From Triplophysa rosa (lineage: Eukaryota; Chordata; Actinopteri; Cypriniformes; Nemacheilidae), in NCBI RefSeq assembly GCF_024868665.1, contig NC_079908.1, positions 3,104,277-3,168,276 of the forward strand: a DNA stretch of 64,000 nucleotides. The letters are read 5' to 3'. Numbering within the stretch: position 1 is the first letter of the stretch; every line of letters starts with the position of its first letter. The notes beneath the pieces were generated by a model. It saw only the letters and a list, made by a program, of their open reading frames with translations. It searched no databases and had not been told where the DNA came from. Positions 1 through 13,335 of this stretch are shown piece by piece. Position numbers and translations under genes: made by a program.

Positions 1-2
1 CG

Positions 3-577
3 ATGACCCAACTGCCTCCACCGGACTTCGAGATCCCGACCAGGAACCGTTTTGCCGCCCTCTGCGAGACAGAATGCAACGCTGTGGTCATCGGAGACTC
101 AATCGTCCGGAACGTACGCGCTTCCTCCACTAAAGGTAAGGTGCACACTCATTGTTTTCCTGGCGCCCGTGTTCTTGATGTCTCTGCGCAGGTACCTGCA
201 AACCTGAAGGACGACGCTAACATCGGAGCTGTCGTGCTTTACGTGGGGTGAACGATGTCAGGATGCGGCAGTCGGAGATCCTGAAGAGGGACTTCAGGAG
301 TTTGATTGAGACTGTACGCAACGCATCGCCCACGGCGAGGATCATCGTATCAGGGCCGCTTCCTACCTACCGACGAGGGAATGCAAAGTTCAGTAGACTA
401 TTTGCGCTAAATAAATGGTTGATGTCATTGTGTATTGAACAGAAGCTGCTCTTTGTTAATAATTTTGATCTGTTCTGGGAGCGACCTAGGCTCTTCCGCC
501 CCGACGGCCTGCACCCCAAAAGCATCTTAGCGGATCTTCTGTCTGACAACATCTCAAAGATGCTACGCACCGCTTGA
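3..577 (+). pseudogene. L2 ORF1, GDSL/SGNH esterase-like, frameshifted
   Basis: This is the esterase-type ORF1 found in CR1/L2 LINEs. The GDS motif lies in VVIGDSIVRN (bases about 84-120), and a late DGLHP motif near base 510 supplies the Asp and His of the SGNH catalytic set. The reading frame breaks at about 248, where a run of G next to GTGAACGAT has lost a base. The second half continues at 248-577 in another frame. The role of the esterase in retrotransposition is only partly known; membrane or lipid contact has been suggested. The beginning of the ORF is off the window. Confidence 0.8.
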
Positions 578-795
578 CTATGTCTCCCACCGGTAAGTCA
601 AAACTTTAACCTTTAAGTGTTCCTCCCACTGAACTGTTATAAATGTTACTGCTTCCAAATGCATAGAGACCGTATCTGTCCCCCGAATAATACTACAAAA
701 TAATAATTTAGGCAAAACTCAGAGAAAAAATCTGATCGTGATTAAACCTGAAGACAATGTAATAAACGAACAAAACCAACGAACAAGAACCAATA

Positions 796-1419
796 AAGTT
801 CGGCCTACTTAATATTAGATCACTAAATTCAAAGGCAGTTATTGTAAATAAAATGATCACAGACAACAGTTTTGATATACTTTGCCTTACCGAAACCTAG
901 CTTAAACCAAATGATTATTACGGTCTAAATGAGTGTACCCCACCAAGCTACTATTATATGCATGAGCCACGTCCGGTTGGTCGAGGTGGTGGTGACACAA
1001 CAATTTTTAGAGACTTTCTTACTGTAACTCAGAGAACAGAGCATACATTTAAATCTTTTGAAGTGCTTGCATTGAACATAATTGTTCCAAACGAAAGTAA
1101 AAAACCATTGCTTTCTTTTACATTGGCTCCTGTGTATAGACCCCCTGGTCCCTACACTGATTTCGCGGACTTCTTATCAGACCTATTGGTTAATGTTGAT
1201 AAAGTACTAATTGTCGGATATTTTAATATCCACGTAGATAGTGCTAACGATGCATTAGCAGTGGCGTTTACAGAGCTATTACACTCTTTTGGAGTAACAC
1301 AACACATCAATGGACCCACTCATCTATTTAATCATACACTAGACTTGATTATAACTCACAGAGCCGATCTAACCAATATAGATATTATACCTCAAAGCGA
1401 CGATGTCACTATCTTATAA
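796..1419 (+). pseudogene. L2 ORF2 endonuclease domain, broken
   Basis: The segment begins with LLNIRSLNSK and contains FDILCLTET, typical of the apurinic-endonuclease domain of CR1/L2 LINEs, which nicks target DNA. An in-frame TAG at 898-900 replaces the Trp usually found after LTET. The domain continues through SFTLAPVYRPPG and the (D/G)FN box, here changed to GYFNIH, to NHTLDLIIT near 1340-1356, then ends at a stop at 1417-1419. The next part of ORF2 is in a different frame, so at least one indel lies between 1419 and 1485. Confidence 0.8.
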
Positions 1420-1484
1420 CATGTACACTGCGCACTGCAGAAATCAGCCGTTTATCTCATTATCGACAGGGTAGAACAATTACC

Positions 1485-3387
1485 TTGACTACTAAAGATA
1501 GTTTTGCAAAGAGCTTGCCAGATCTGACTCCTTTAAAAACCATACCAATAAAGACAGAATCGCTCGATGACATGACCAGCAAGTTGAACACTATTTTCTC
1601 TAATACATTAGAATCTGTCGCACCTATGAAGTCAAAAAAGATTAATGAGAAAAACGTAGCACCATGGTACAATAGCACCACTCACGCCCTTAAAAGAGAA
1701 ACACGTAAACTGGAGCGCAAATGGAAACAAACCCAATTAGAGGTCTTTAAATTTGCGTGGAAAGAGAGTGCAAACTGTTATAAAAAGTCACTAAAAGCAG
1801 CAAAGGCGGAGCACCTCCGTAACATCATAGAAACTAACAAAAACAATCCAAGGTTTTTATTTAGTACAGTTGCTAAATTAACAAATAAACAGACATCACC
1901 TGACCTGGTTATTCCGCCGCACCTTGGTAGCAATAAATTCATGGATTTTTCATGAAAACATATGAGACAAAATAGTAAAAACGCAACCTCAAACGCAAGT
2001 CTGTCCTATGAATTAGTACCAACCATCACCCCAAAAGAAAGGCTACAGTGTTTTTCACCTATAAAACAGGAAGATTTAATTAAACTTATTGCAACATCTA
2101 AACCTACAACTTGCTTATTAGACCCCATACCAACTAAATTATTAAAAGAGTTATTACCCGTTGCAATTGAGCCCATTTATAACATTATCAACTCGTCAAT
2201 TAATCTAGGCCATGTCCCAGGAGCCTTTAAACTGGCCGTCATTAAGCCTCTTATCAAGAAACCAAACTTAGACCCCAATGAACTAGGAAACTATAGACCG
2301 ATTTCAAATCTCCCTTTCCTGTCTAAAATACTAGAAAAAGTAGTGTCCACTCAGTTGTGCTCTTTCTTACAAAATAATGACATACACGAAAAATTCCAGT
2401 CAGGCTTTAGACCGCATCATAGTACTGAAACTGCGCTCGTTAAAATTACAAACGACCTGCTTATAGCATCAGATAAAGGTAACATCTCACTCCTAGTCCT
2501 GCTCGACCTTAGTGCTGCGTTCGATACTGTAGACCATAAAATACTTCTAGATCGCTTACACAATTATACCGGTATTCAGGGACAGGCACTACAATGGTTC
2601 AGATCTTACTTATCAGACAGACATCAATTTGTCCATTTAAATGGGGAATCATCAAATCTAACGCAAGTAAATTATGGATTACCTCAGGGATCGGTTTTAG
2701 GACCCTTGCTATTCTCCATATACATGCTGCCCCTTGGAAACATTATTAGAAAACATGGAATTAGCTTCCACTGTTATGCAGATGATACTCAGCTATATAT
2801 CTCATCAAGACCAGATGATTCCTTCCAACTATCCAAATTGGCAGAGTGCATCGACGATATAAAGCATTGGATGACTTGTAATTTCCTTCTTTTAAATTCT
2901 AATAAAACAGAAATATTACTTATCGGACCAAAGACACGTGAGCAGAATATTTCGGATTATGACCTGCAAATTGAAGGCTGCACTGTTACTCCAACAAATA
3001 CAGTTAAAGACCTTGGCGTTATATTAGACAGCAACCTGTCATTTAAAAATCACATCTCAAATGTCACAAAAACAGCCTTCTTCCACCTTAGAAATGTTGC
3101 CAAATTGCGAAATATTTTATGTGTGGCTGATGCAGAGAAGCTCATTCATGCATTTGTGACCTCAAGACTTGATTACTGTAATGCACTGCTTAGTGGTTGT
3201 CCTGCATCATCAATAAACAAACTACAGTTAGTTCAGAATGCAGCTGCCAGAGTTCTAACCAGGTCCAGAAAATACGATCACATAACCCCAATGTTATCAA
3301 CCCTTCACTGGTTACCCATTAAGTATCGTATTGACTTTAAAGTTCTTTTAATTACTTATAAAGCCTTAAACGGTTTAGCCCCTACCT
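1485..3387 (+). pseudogene. L2 ORF2 reverse transcriptase domain, interrupted
   Basis: This is the RT part of ORF2. One stop at 1953-1955 splits an otherwise continuous frame. Visible RT motifs include [45 protein letters not shown] (first catalytic Asp), [17 protein letters not shown] and CYADDTQLY (catalytic Asp pair, near 2777-2790). The domain primes cDNA synthesis on nicked target DNA. The frame is broken after LNGLAP at 3387 by a solo LTR. When the insert is ignored, the codons on the two sides join in frame at the 4-bp target duplication. Confidence 0.92.
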
Positions 3388-3388
3388 T

Positions 3389-3579
3389 GTTGTATTTGAT
3401 GCACATGCTAAAAAGGTACTGAGAAAGAGTTTGTATATGTCCTTTCACCGTGAACCCATAAAGTATGACATGCATGATTTGATTGTTCAAGGTCTCCAGA
3501 AAAAGCAGGAGAAAATCAGGATCAAGGAGGAGAAGAAGACCAAGCGTAGAACAAAACCGTCAGAAATCAACGAGTGATA
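3389..3579 (+). pseudogene. Open frame inside the solo LTR U3, first frame
   Basis: One frame is open from the first bases of the LTR to a TGA at 3578-3580. It encodes a basic, lysine-rich stretch of roughly 60 residues (motif KKQEKIRIKEEKKTKRR). It has no start codon at the LTR border, so in a full element it could be the 3' end of an accessory or env-region gene running into the LTR, as known for spumaviruses and a few other retroviruses. I do not recognise the family. It could also be chance; no homology could be tested. Confidence 0.35.
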
Positions 3580-3776
3580 TGATTTCCATAGCTACAGAAA
3601 TTGTAAGGTTGATTCGTCAGCAAGAACGTATCAATAAGAAATTGTCGAGGCATGCAAGGGGAATATTCATAGATGATAACCTTTGTTCTAATTTCGAAGT
3701 GACCACAGCCGAGGTTAACTCTTTGGTTTCGCCGGAAGACTTAGCGCTGGCTGTTGATTTGAATTGTACTCTGTAA
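3577..3776 (+). pseudogene. Open frame inside the solo LTR U3, second frame
   Basis: A second frame overlaps the first. A possible ATG lies at about 3579, at the stop of the first frame, and the frame runs to a TAA at 3774-3776. The same frame is already open from 3483 and would add an Arg/Lys/Ser-rich N-terminus if it were entered by a frameshift or from a non-ATG start. The peptide has a charged amphipathic stretch (IATEIVRLIRQQERINKK) and an acidic C-terminal half. Product unknown; retention inside the LTR is the only reason to list it. Confidence 0.35.
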
Positions 3777-4524
3777 TAGTGCTTACGCTTCTGCAACATA
3801 TAGATTTGCAGGCTATTGTTTTGACACCTCCACTCCTAAGAATAAGGGTGAAAAGGTCAGCGGTTAAACTGCTTATGCATTAGAAATGTAAAGGGTGTGA
3901 AGCCTTCCCCATGTATATGTTTGTGAATGGGGGGAAACAGATGTCAACTGCCATAAACTCGAGATGTTATCTCCAGTGTGGTTAAAGGTGTTGTTTCTAT
4001 AGTATTCTGTGTTATGCTTATGAAATGTATGTCAGGATGTGTAGTGCCCAAATAAGGGATGTATATCCTGGCACATGACTCCTTTGTACTGGGACCCTAT
4101 AAAAGAGGAACCCAGATGTTGAACGAGGCCGAACCTCGTGGTGAAGACTTTTCGCTGTTATGTTATGTTTGTATGATTACTTTTGATGATTTGTTATTAA
4201 ACCGAAGCCATTTACTATGGTGATGCGATCTACCTCTTTTAACAAGTCTCGGTGTGAAGTGATTACAAATATAATTATTGGTTCAACCTGAATGAAAATC
4301 CAACGATCTAGCCCAGTGACCGAACTTTCTGAGGTCAACCAGACACCGCCCCGTAGGATGACTCCTGACAGCGCATGCCATCTGCAGGTGAGATGCTCTT
4401 TTCAATGCCAATGTGGGGTTTCATAATACCAGTGGGTATGCTGAGAGATTAGAGGATTTGCACTAGAGATTGTGGGAGCTGTTAGTTTGGTGGGGACGTA
4501 CAGGCGGTCTTTAAATTTACGACA

Positions 4525-4970
4525 ACCTACATAACAGAGCTTCTATTACACTTCAACCCATCTCGCTCTCTAAGATCCCAAAACTCCGTACTTTTTTTTT
4601 CCGAACACCTAGAACAACTAAATTCACCAAAGGGGGTAGCGCTTTCTCATACGTAGCACCTAAACTCTGGAATAGCCTTCCCGATACTATTCGAGGGTCA
4701 GACTCTCCCAATTTAAATCTAGATTAAAGACACATCTTTTCAGCCAAGCATTCACTTAATGCAAAATATGCTAAATAAACCACCGGGAGACTGCATTTAT
4801 TAGATATTATTTACTAGAATAATCTTGCTTGTTCTATAAACACCATGCACTGTGCTGTGTTTTACCTTTTTTATGTTTTTCAGTTTTTTATTTTCTCCTG
4901 TAAAGCTGCTTTGGAACAATGCACATTGTGAAAAGCGCTATATAAATAAAATTTAATTGAATCTAAAGCA
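4525..4970 (+). pseudogene. L2 ORF2 C-terminus and 3' tail
   Basis: The remaining end of ORF2 resumes after the solo LTR with codons for TYITELL. Matches to the usual C-terminus (APKLWNSLP near 4650-4680, SRLKTHLFSQAF near 4717-4750) are spread over shifted frames. The 3' UTR follows, ending in the tail that the LINE's own RT recognises, at about 4905-4965. A 310-bp solo LTR inserts just downstream at 4983. Confidence 0.85.
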
Positions 4971-4982
4971 GCTCAACAAGGC

Positions 4983-5292
4983 TGTGACGAGGGAGGCGGG
5001 ACGAGAGCCGTGGGAGGAGGAAGCGAGGCCGGTGGTGCGAGTCATAATGAGTGTCAGGTGTGCGTTACACCGGTCTCGCATCTCTCACGGAGGAGCTCCG
5101 GAAGCATAAGAGGAGGAGCGACAGGAAGGCATGACGAGAGAGGACTGGGCCCGGACATGTGTTAAGTTTTATTTATGTTTGTGTGGCTGCCGGCCTTTTA
5201 TTTCCGTGTTATTGTTTGTTTATTTGATTAAAAGTTTGTTTAATGTTCGCCGGTTCCCGCCTCCTTCCTTCCCTACTTTGAACTTTGTTACA
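4983..5292 (+). mobile_element. Solo LTR, short family A, copy 1 (310 bp)
   Basis: TG...CA ends (TGTGACGAGGG to TTTGTTACA) are flanked by a perfect 5-bp duplication AAGGC (4978-4982 and 5293-5297). A near-terminal GGAGGCGGGA has an inverted counterpart, TTCCCGCCTCC, near the 3' end, and GATTAAA near 5227 could be the polyadenylation signal. Two more copies occur at 11185 and 11880. No coding internal region is seen, so this is a solo LTR of an LTR retrotransposon or of a short non-autonomous derivative. Confidence 0.85.
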
Positions 5293-5297
5293 AAGGC

Positions 5298-6589
5298 CTT
5301 GCCCCCTTTTTCGGATGTTCCCAGGTGAAGGGATTAAATGTAGGGGTTTGTGATGTCATAAGCTCGTCGTAGTCCCTATGAGCCGTTCATTGTAGTTATA
5401 AAGCGATTTCTGTTAAACATAAAATAATATATCCCTTTGAAGTGAACTTTGAGATCTTTTTATTTTCAAACAACAACGTTACACACTAAAAGAAGTTTCA
5501 AAACTGAACATGGCAATAAGCCATTTGCGATAAAAGTGTATTTGCAGATACAAGTTCGAAGGAGCAAATAAGAGCAAATAAATTTCTACAAGGCTGCAGT
5601 CAAGAAAGAAATTAGACACTGACAGATGCCCCTTTAAATGTTTCTCTGAGATGCCAGCATTTCTAGAGTGGCCACTCAGGAGACCTAACATGAGATCTGC
5701 CTGACAAGCTGACAGAAGAAACTCGTTCTTTTCTGACACATCTTACATAATGCATCACACTCAGACACAAAAACACTCAGACGCTTAACCCTCTTGGCAC
5801 ATTTTAAGTTAGAGCACTATTGGGTCATTGTCATATTAAGCATTTGTGTTTCAGCAATTGTATGCATCTCTTAAAATTACAATTTATGCAGGCAACCTTT
5901 AAAGTAGTTTTGGGAGAAAATCTAAGAATTGATTTGAAGAGCCTGTCTTGTCAGAATTGTGACCTGTAAAAACCAGGCTAAAATCTCAAAATCTAATTAT
6001 GAGATAACAAGCAATAGAATATGATTTTAAACATTAATTTCACTATGATAGCAATATTTGAAATGGCCTCAGCCATATATTTTCAAAGAATGTTGTTAAT
6101 TTTATGTCATTTTATAGAAAACAGAAAATCACACAAAAAATGGGTTTTCACAGGCAGGTTCACAATTTAGGTTGATTTTTGAAGATAAATTAAATCCTTG
6201 GTATAAACCCGACTGGCTCCCAAGCTGTGAAATCTTACCCAAAACCTTTTTGCCTCCCTACCTAGACAGCATGTGGCATTGCACTGATAAAATATGTACT
6301 TCAGCTGTATGCCAAAGCAGTAGTTCACAACAAGTAGTTCACCATGTGTGTTCTCATTACAAGTGAAAATTTGTTTTGTTGTATTTTCTTTCACAATCTC
6401 AGAATGCTCCACAATGAGTTCAATAATAAATGTATAATAAGTAATTATATTTAAATAAGTATTGTACTTCAGTAAAGTGTATTCATAAAAGAATACAATA
6501 ATTTCACAGTTTTACGAAATATCTCTATATTAGCCTAAGCTACCATGCTGATGTCAAACTCTTAAAATCAGTTGTCAAGTATTTGTCTG
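5298..6589. other. Non-coding AT-rich stretch, probably gabra1 intron
   Basis: I see no exon, RNA gene or clear repeat boundary here. The exon that should follow exon 7 of gabra1 (M2/M3 helices) was looked for on the minus strand and not found, so this is most simply intron 7 sequence. Confidence 0.5.
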
Positions 6590-6718
6590 TACACTCTAAA
6601 AAAATCTGTAAAAATAGGGAACAATATACTATATCAATATGAAGGATTTTAGCATTAACGGAGAAAATCTGTAAAATAAAGGAAAATGTACTGGTAATTT
6701 TCTTTTTTTACAGTGTAG
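6590..6718. mobile_element. Short palindromic MITE
   Basis: An imperfect inverted repeat: the left end ACACTCTAAAAAAATCTGTA pairs with the right end ending TTTTTTTACAGTGTAG, and the repeated phrase AAAATCTGTAAAA lies between. There is no coding capacity. Superfamily not assigned. Confidence 0.5.
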
Positions 6719-6762
6719 AGCATTTTATATTGGCCAATGGCCAAAAATGAGGTTCCGTTTCA

Positions 6763-7930
<1,168 letters not shown>

Positions 7931-7935
7931 CGCAC

Positions 7936-8079
7936 CAGTACTGGACTGCACAACGCCCGAGTCAACGGTCTGTCCCATCAAATCGTACTGGTTGAGACGG
8001 GAGCCATCATCAGCCACCACCACGGACTGTGCTGCCCCTCGTGTCCACACGTACACCACTTCAGCCCTTGTGTAGGCAT
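7936..8079 (-). CDS. gabra1: gabra1 exon 6 (loop C region)
   Basis: A 144-bp exon encoding residues about 187-235, with GTGCGT donor and AG acceptor. The peptide runs [14 protein letters not shown] ... [25 protein letters not shown]. This extracellular segment contains the loop C side of the binding site used by benzodiazepines at the alpha/gamma interface. TRAEVVY and [11 protein letters not shown] are the alpha-1-type signature used to name the gene. Phases 1/1 match exons 5 and 7. Confidence 0.96.
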
Positions 8080-8483
8080 CTGGTGCCAACAAACAAAACA
8101 CAAAAACAAGCGTCACGAGTGCTGAAGTTGTAAATTTGCTCTTCAGCTGTCAGCATGGGCTTCCTAGGATCATGTACTGCGGTACATCCTCAAGCACACA
8201 AAGAGATGCAGCAGACGCTAAAATATTTAGAGCCTCGTGGCTTCGAGTCACAGGGTTGTTTTTTATTCATGTGTTTTTTTGTCCTTGTTCTTCTTCCGGC
8301 GCAGACGCATCTGTTCTTTGTGAGAATTACACGATCTGACTAAATCCGTCCGGCTGGTCGTGTGGGCTCAGATGTGTGACGTGTTGTGTCAGAGGTAATC
8401 TTTGTGCTCTGTCAACCTAAAAGCTAGTGAGGAGAGTTTGGGTAGGATCTGAGATGCCATGGAAAATAGAAAAGGTTGCTTTA

Positions 8484-9290
<807 letters not shown>

Positions 9291-9298
9291 CAAACAAA

Positions 9299-9906
9299 CG
9301 CGCGCGCACACACACACACACACACACGCTCTCACGCACACACACACACTCTCACGCACACACACACACACGCACGCACACACACACACACACTTTTTGC
9401 ATTTTTAGATTTGTAAAAAATATTGTTCTGTACAATTTATTAGCTTTTTTGCCCCTGGGGACCTCAATTTTGTACACGAGTACCCATTTGTTGGTGTGTA
9501 TCACACACACACACACACGCACACACACACACACAGGCTTTGGTTGACTATCCCCGGACAGTCCATAGGCGTAATGTTTTTATACTGTACAAACTGTATA
9601 TTCTATCCCCTACCCCTAACCCTATCCCTAAACCTAAAGATCATAGAACACTTTTTGCATTTTTAGATTTGTAAAAAATATTGTTCTGTACAATTTATTA
9701 GCTTTTTTGCCCCTGGGGACCTCAATTTTGTACACGAGTACCCATTTGTTGGTGTGTATTCAGGTTTAGGTCCCCACCGGGATATACAAACATGAACACA
9801 CACACACACGTGTTGGTGTGTATTCAGGTTTAGGTCCCCACCGGGATATACAAACATGAACGCACACACACACACACTCTCACACACACACGCACACATA
9901 CACACA
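9299..9906. repeat. CA microsatellites with a duplicated dispersed-repeat unit
   Basis: Runs of (CA)n and CACGC variants lie at 9299-9391, 9505-9535, 9795-9810 and 9860-9906. Between them a segment of about 110 bp starting ACTTTTTGCATTTTTAG occurs at 9392 and again at 9650 (258 bp later). A shorter unit with GGTCCCCACCGGGATATAC occurs twice at about 9749-9861. A CCCTAA-like stretch (9606-9640) belongs to the same dispersed repeat, common in fish genomes, and is not a telomere. Confidence 0.8.
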
Positions 9907-10468
9907 CTAAAGCTTGACAACATGATAAAACAGACATTACACAATTTTTCATTTTGTTGACACAAATATAAACTTTCTGCTTCGTCCTAATCTTCTAATA
10001 AGCTCATTAAAGGAATCCTTTATAGCTTTTGCTCTTCTGACCCGTATGTTAGACGCCTCAGATGTTTGTAATTTATGGCACTGCTGTTCAAATACAACAT
10101 TACACTAGAAGTGTTAAACTGTACATTTGATCTTTACATCTACTCTTCTCTGGACATCTCCACTGAGAGGCAATGTGCAAAAATGACGGAATGCGAATTA
10201 CGTACTTTCGAGGGGCCGCTCACAGGACGGCAACTGCCATTGATATTGAGAATGGGAACACTAATGGTTTGCTTTCTCCAAGAATTGGCTTAAACCAAAC
10301 AGAATTTAGATTTGCCACAAAGCCACTTTTTTTAGACTTTGTGCAATCAGCCTACAAGTAGATGTACATTGGTTTCTACACATTACTGTAAACTGGATTA
10401 TATCAAGTTTTATGACACTTACCCTTTTAAAGTAAAATAAATAGAACAGAAATGTCCAAATGCCTTCA

Positions 10469-10750
<282 letters not shown>

Positions 10751-11074
10751 CTATGCTTGCTTTTTTCTAATAATTTAACTATTTTTTCCAATTCACATTG
10801 TATGGATTTACACAAAATCGTCACTTCGTAAAACTTTAATGTTATAAAGTTATAAAAATCACTAATTATGATTCATTTTTTAATTTAGTTTTCAATGTTC
10901 AAAAGTTTAAAATGTTTTTTTAAATAAACTGCATTCTAACAGCTTTCTTTACAAATCATGAATTAGCTGCTAGTTTTCATTTCATCTTTAAATGTTATTT
11001 TATTTTATAGTTAAAGAAGTCTCTCTTTTCTGCCTGTCTTCAATCTGTTTACTTATATAAGATTATACACACAT

Positions 11075-11184
11075 GGGATGATTAAGGTGCTATATAGCAC
11101 CGCTAGCGCATAAAGAACCTGTTAAGTGCCTGTATGGCTCTTCAGTGGTTCTTTTACTTTTAACTTTTTTACTTTTTATCTCAT
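11075..11184. repeat. AAAGAACC-type palindromic repeat fragment
   Basis: GATTAAGGTGCTATATAGCACC is a near-perfect short palindrome. It is followed by AAAGAACCTG and GTGGTTCTTTTA as inverted half sites. The wording matches the block at 12085-12380, so a MITE may have been split by the LTR insertion at 11185. Confidence 0.5.
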
Positions 11185-11514
11185 TGTAGCGAGGAAGGCG
11201 GGACGAGAGCCGTGGGGCAGGAAGGTGGGGCCGGTGGCGTGAGTGATAATGAGTATCAGCTGTACATGCACCGGTCTCGCATGCCTCACGGGGGAGCTCG
11301 GGAGTGTAAGAGGGCGAGCGACGGGACTGCCGAGGAGAGAGGACCAGGCCCGGAAGTTGTTAAGTTTTGTTTACGTTCGTGTGGCCGGCAGGCGTCCGTG
11401 AGGGGCTGCCGGCCTGTTTTAATGCTGTTTATTGTTTATTTATTTTTGATTAAATATGTTTAAATGTTCGCCGGTTCCCGCCTCCTTCCTTCCCTTCTAT
11501 TGAACTGTATTACA
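11185..11514 (+). mobile_element. Solo LTR, short family A, copy 2 (330 bp)
   Basis: Same family as 4983-5292. It begins TGTAGCGAGGAAGGCGGGACG and ends ATTGAACTGTATTACA, with a perfect 5-bp duplication CTCAT at 11180-11184 and 11515-11519. The body shares CACCGGTCTCGCAT and TTCGCCGGTTCCCGCCTCC with copy 1 and carries GATTAAA near 11449. It lies in gabra1 intron 3, opposite to the gene. Confidence 0.87.
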
Positions 11515-11879
11515 CTCATACTGTGTGCCAATAAATTGTTTTGTTTTTGTTTACAATGGCGTTGCAGATCTGGAGAAGAATGTTGCACTTGCTCATTTAC
11601 CATCCTTATTTTGAGAAAATATCAGGTTTCACTTCTTTCTACACAATGTAAGTTTTAAGTTAACTCATTTCAGTTTTTTTTATATTTTAATAAATGAGGA
11701 GAAACAAAGAAAATCTTTCCTCATCCTGTTGTTCTAAACTGTATGACTTTCATTCTTCTATGATAAGTAGATGTTCAGGGATATTAAGAAATTGATAACC
11801 ACAGTCAACATTTACTTCAATTGTACGGTAAGAATGATACAATGAAAGTGAAAAATGACTGAGACATCATGGGGTCTTG

Positions 11880-12073
11880 TCACATCTCTCACGGAGGAGA
11901 TCGGAAGCATAAAGGGACGAGCGACAGGAGTGTACGATGAGAGAGGACCGGGCTCGGTCATGTGTTAAGTTTGTATTTATGTTCTTTTTACTTCCGTGTT
12001 ATTGTTTGTTTATTTTGATTAAAGTTGTTGAATGTTCCCGCCTCCTTCCCTCCCTACTTTGAACTGTATTACA
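11880..12073 (+). mobile_element. 5'-truncated LTR, short family A, copy 3
   Basis: It matches the 3' two thirds of copies 1 and 2 from CACATCTCTCACGGAGGAG through GTGTTATTGTTTGTTTATT to TTGAACTGTATTACA. The first hundred or so bases of the LTR, and any matching target duplication, are missing. Confidence 0.75.
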
Positions 12074-12084
12074 ATGATATTTTC

Positions 12085-12382
12085 AAAGGACAAAAAAATC
12101 CGTAAAAATGAACCCTAAAGATAGAGCTCTAAATGGTTCAATAATAGAACCTTTTCACAGTCTACAAAGAACCCAATGGTTCAATTAAGCACCATTTTTG
12201 TTGAAGCAATGAAGTACATGGTACCTCCATGGTACATCTTATGGTTCTAGCACCATTTGATTAAGGTGCTGTATAGTACCTTTAAAAATTGGTGCTATAG
12301 CACTAAAAGCGGTTCCCCTATGATTACAAGCCAAAGAACCACTTTTAGTGTTATGTAGCACCATTTTTTTCTTAGTGTACAC
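12085..12382. mobile_element. Palindromic MITE with AGAACC/GGTTC half sites
   Basis: Dense inverted half-sites (AATGGTTCAA, AAAGAACC, GGTTCTAGCACC) and an internal palindrome around AGCACCATTTGATTAAGGTGCT. The right end is AAAGAACCACTTTTAGTG ... CTTAGTGTACA. Related to the block at 27612. No coding capacity. Confidence 0.55.
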
Positions 12383-12389
12383 AATGGCA

Positions 12390-13220
12390 AGGTCTTTTGC
12401 AATAGACAGACTAAATTAATAAAACATCACTTCTAAACACCTAATTATGCCTTCTTATGAATTTGTTTTGCTGTAGCAATGTTTAAAAAATCAATTTGAA
12501 TGTATTCATTTCACGGGGTGTCATTTAGATTCTTAAATTTCGGTGAATGTAAACTTGAGGATCGTAAACGAAAATGAAAACACTAGCAGGGAATTCATAA
12601 CCCATATTTTGCAAAAAAGGAAACCTACAAAACTGTTAAGAAAGAATGCAGTTTCATTTAAAAACTATGTACATTTTTTTCAATTGAGTTTATTGTTAGA
12701 AGTTTTTCTTCTTTCTCTTTATTTGTTTCGTTCCCATTACAGAGGCTGAGAAAAGCTACTACTTACATTACGCATGTGCAATTGTTTCTTTATATAACCT
12801 GTTTTTTTTGGTCAATAAAAACTGAGGATCCTAATTAAGACTTATAGCTGGAGAGTAGCTGTTGTATCCTTGCAGTAATTTGAGTTAAACCACAGTCGTG
12901 AGAGCTTGTTGAAGCATCGGCGGCCATAATTAGCAGCATGAATCATTCTAACAACTACTGATTGTCAAAGCTGCTAGCGCTTTTTCATTTTCACATGATC
13001 ATCCATCATGACACAGAGGGGGGAGATGCAGCCACATGGGACTCGCATAACTAGCTGAATAAAACGTAAAGAGGGCAAAATAGAGCCAAACAGCAGCATT
13101 TCATTGGCTGTTTATTTAATAAAACAAGATTGGGTTATAACTGGAAATAGAATTATTCAATCGAATTCAATACAGACAGTTTATTGCAATTCATTCCATA
13201 TATTAAGACAAATAAGTTAT
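12390..13220. other. gabra1 intron 3, no feature seen
   Basis: AT-rich non-coding sequence. No exon or bounded element recognised. Confidence 0.45.
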
Positions 13221-13223
13221 TGT

Positions 13224-13335
13224 GTGTTCCTGTAGCTCAACTGGTAAAGCATTGTGTTAGTAATTCATAGGTCCAGTTTGATCACATATTGATTAATAAA
13301 ATAAATATGTATAGATTGCTAAAATACATAAAAGT
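13224..13335 (+). mobile_element. tRNA-derived SINE fragment
   Basis: TTCCTGTAGCTCAACTGGTAAAGCAT is a pol III A box as in tRNA-derived fish SINEs. The B box region is degenerate (GGTCCAGTTTGATCAC). The 3' tail seen in the copy at 22783 is absent. Confidence 0.55.

Larger units (their letters stand above)
3388..4524 (+). mobile_element. Solo LTR of an endogenous retrovirus-like element, 1137 bp
   Basis: The insert starts TGTTGTATTTG and ends TTTACGACA (TG...CA ends). It is flanked by the 4-bp duplication ACCT (3384-3387 and 4525-4528), and its removal restores the L2 reading frame. A TATA box (TATAAAA, 4098-4104) and an ATTAAA signal (4196-4201) give a U3 of about 0.7 kb and a U5 of about 0.3 kb on the plus strand. 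No internal region or second LTR is present, so it is a solo LTR left by LTR-LTR recombination. The retroviral genus is not assigned. The long U3 carries reading frames (separate entries). Confidence 0.8.
1..4970 (+). mobile_element. L2-type LINE retrotransposon, decayed and interrupted
   Basis: A non-LTR retrotransposon of the L2/CR1 group running off the left edge. In order it shows an esterase-type ORF1 (3-577), an apurinic-type endonuclease (about 796-1419), a reverse transcriptase (1485-3387), the C-terminal end of ORF2 (4525-4750) and the characteristic 3' tail around 4905-4965, where a short 'CTGCTTTGGAACAATG' type motif precedes a TATAAATAAA stretch. Frameshifts and in-frame stops show it is dead. 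A solo LTR is inserted at 3388-4524 and splits ORF2. The family assignment is from the protein motifs and the tail; the 5' end is not in the window. Confidence 0.9.

Noticed and set aside
5479..5739. Minus-strand frame left of gabra1 exon 7, tested as the missing M2/M3 exon
   Set aside because: It has no TTVLTMTTLS-type pore sequence and no splice-site pair of the right phase.
9606..9640. CCCTAA-like telomere repeat
   Set aside because: Short, irregular and part of a dispersed repeat seen twice here; not a telomere.
9352..9965. Open frames rich in Val/Cys over the CA-repeat block
   Set aside because: They are translations of (CA)n microsatellite and carry no domain.
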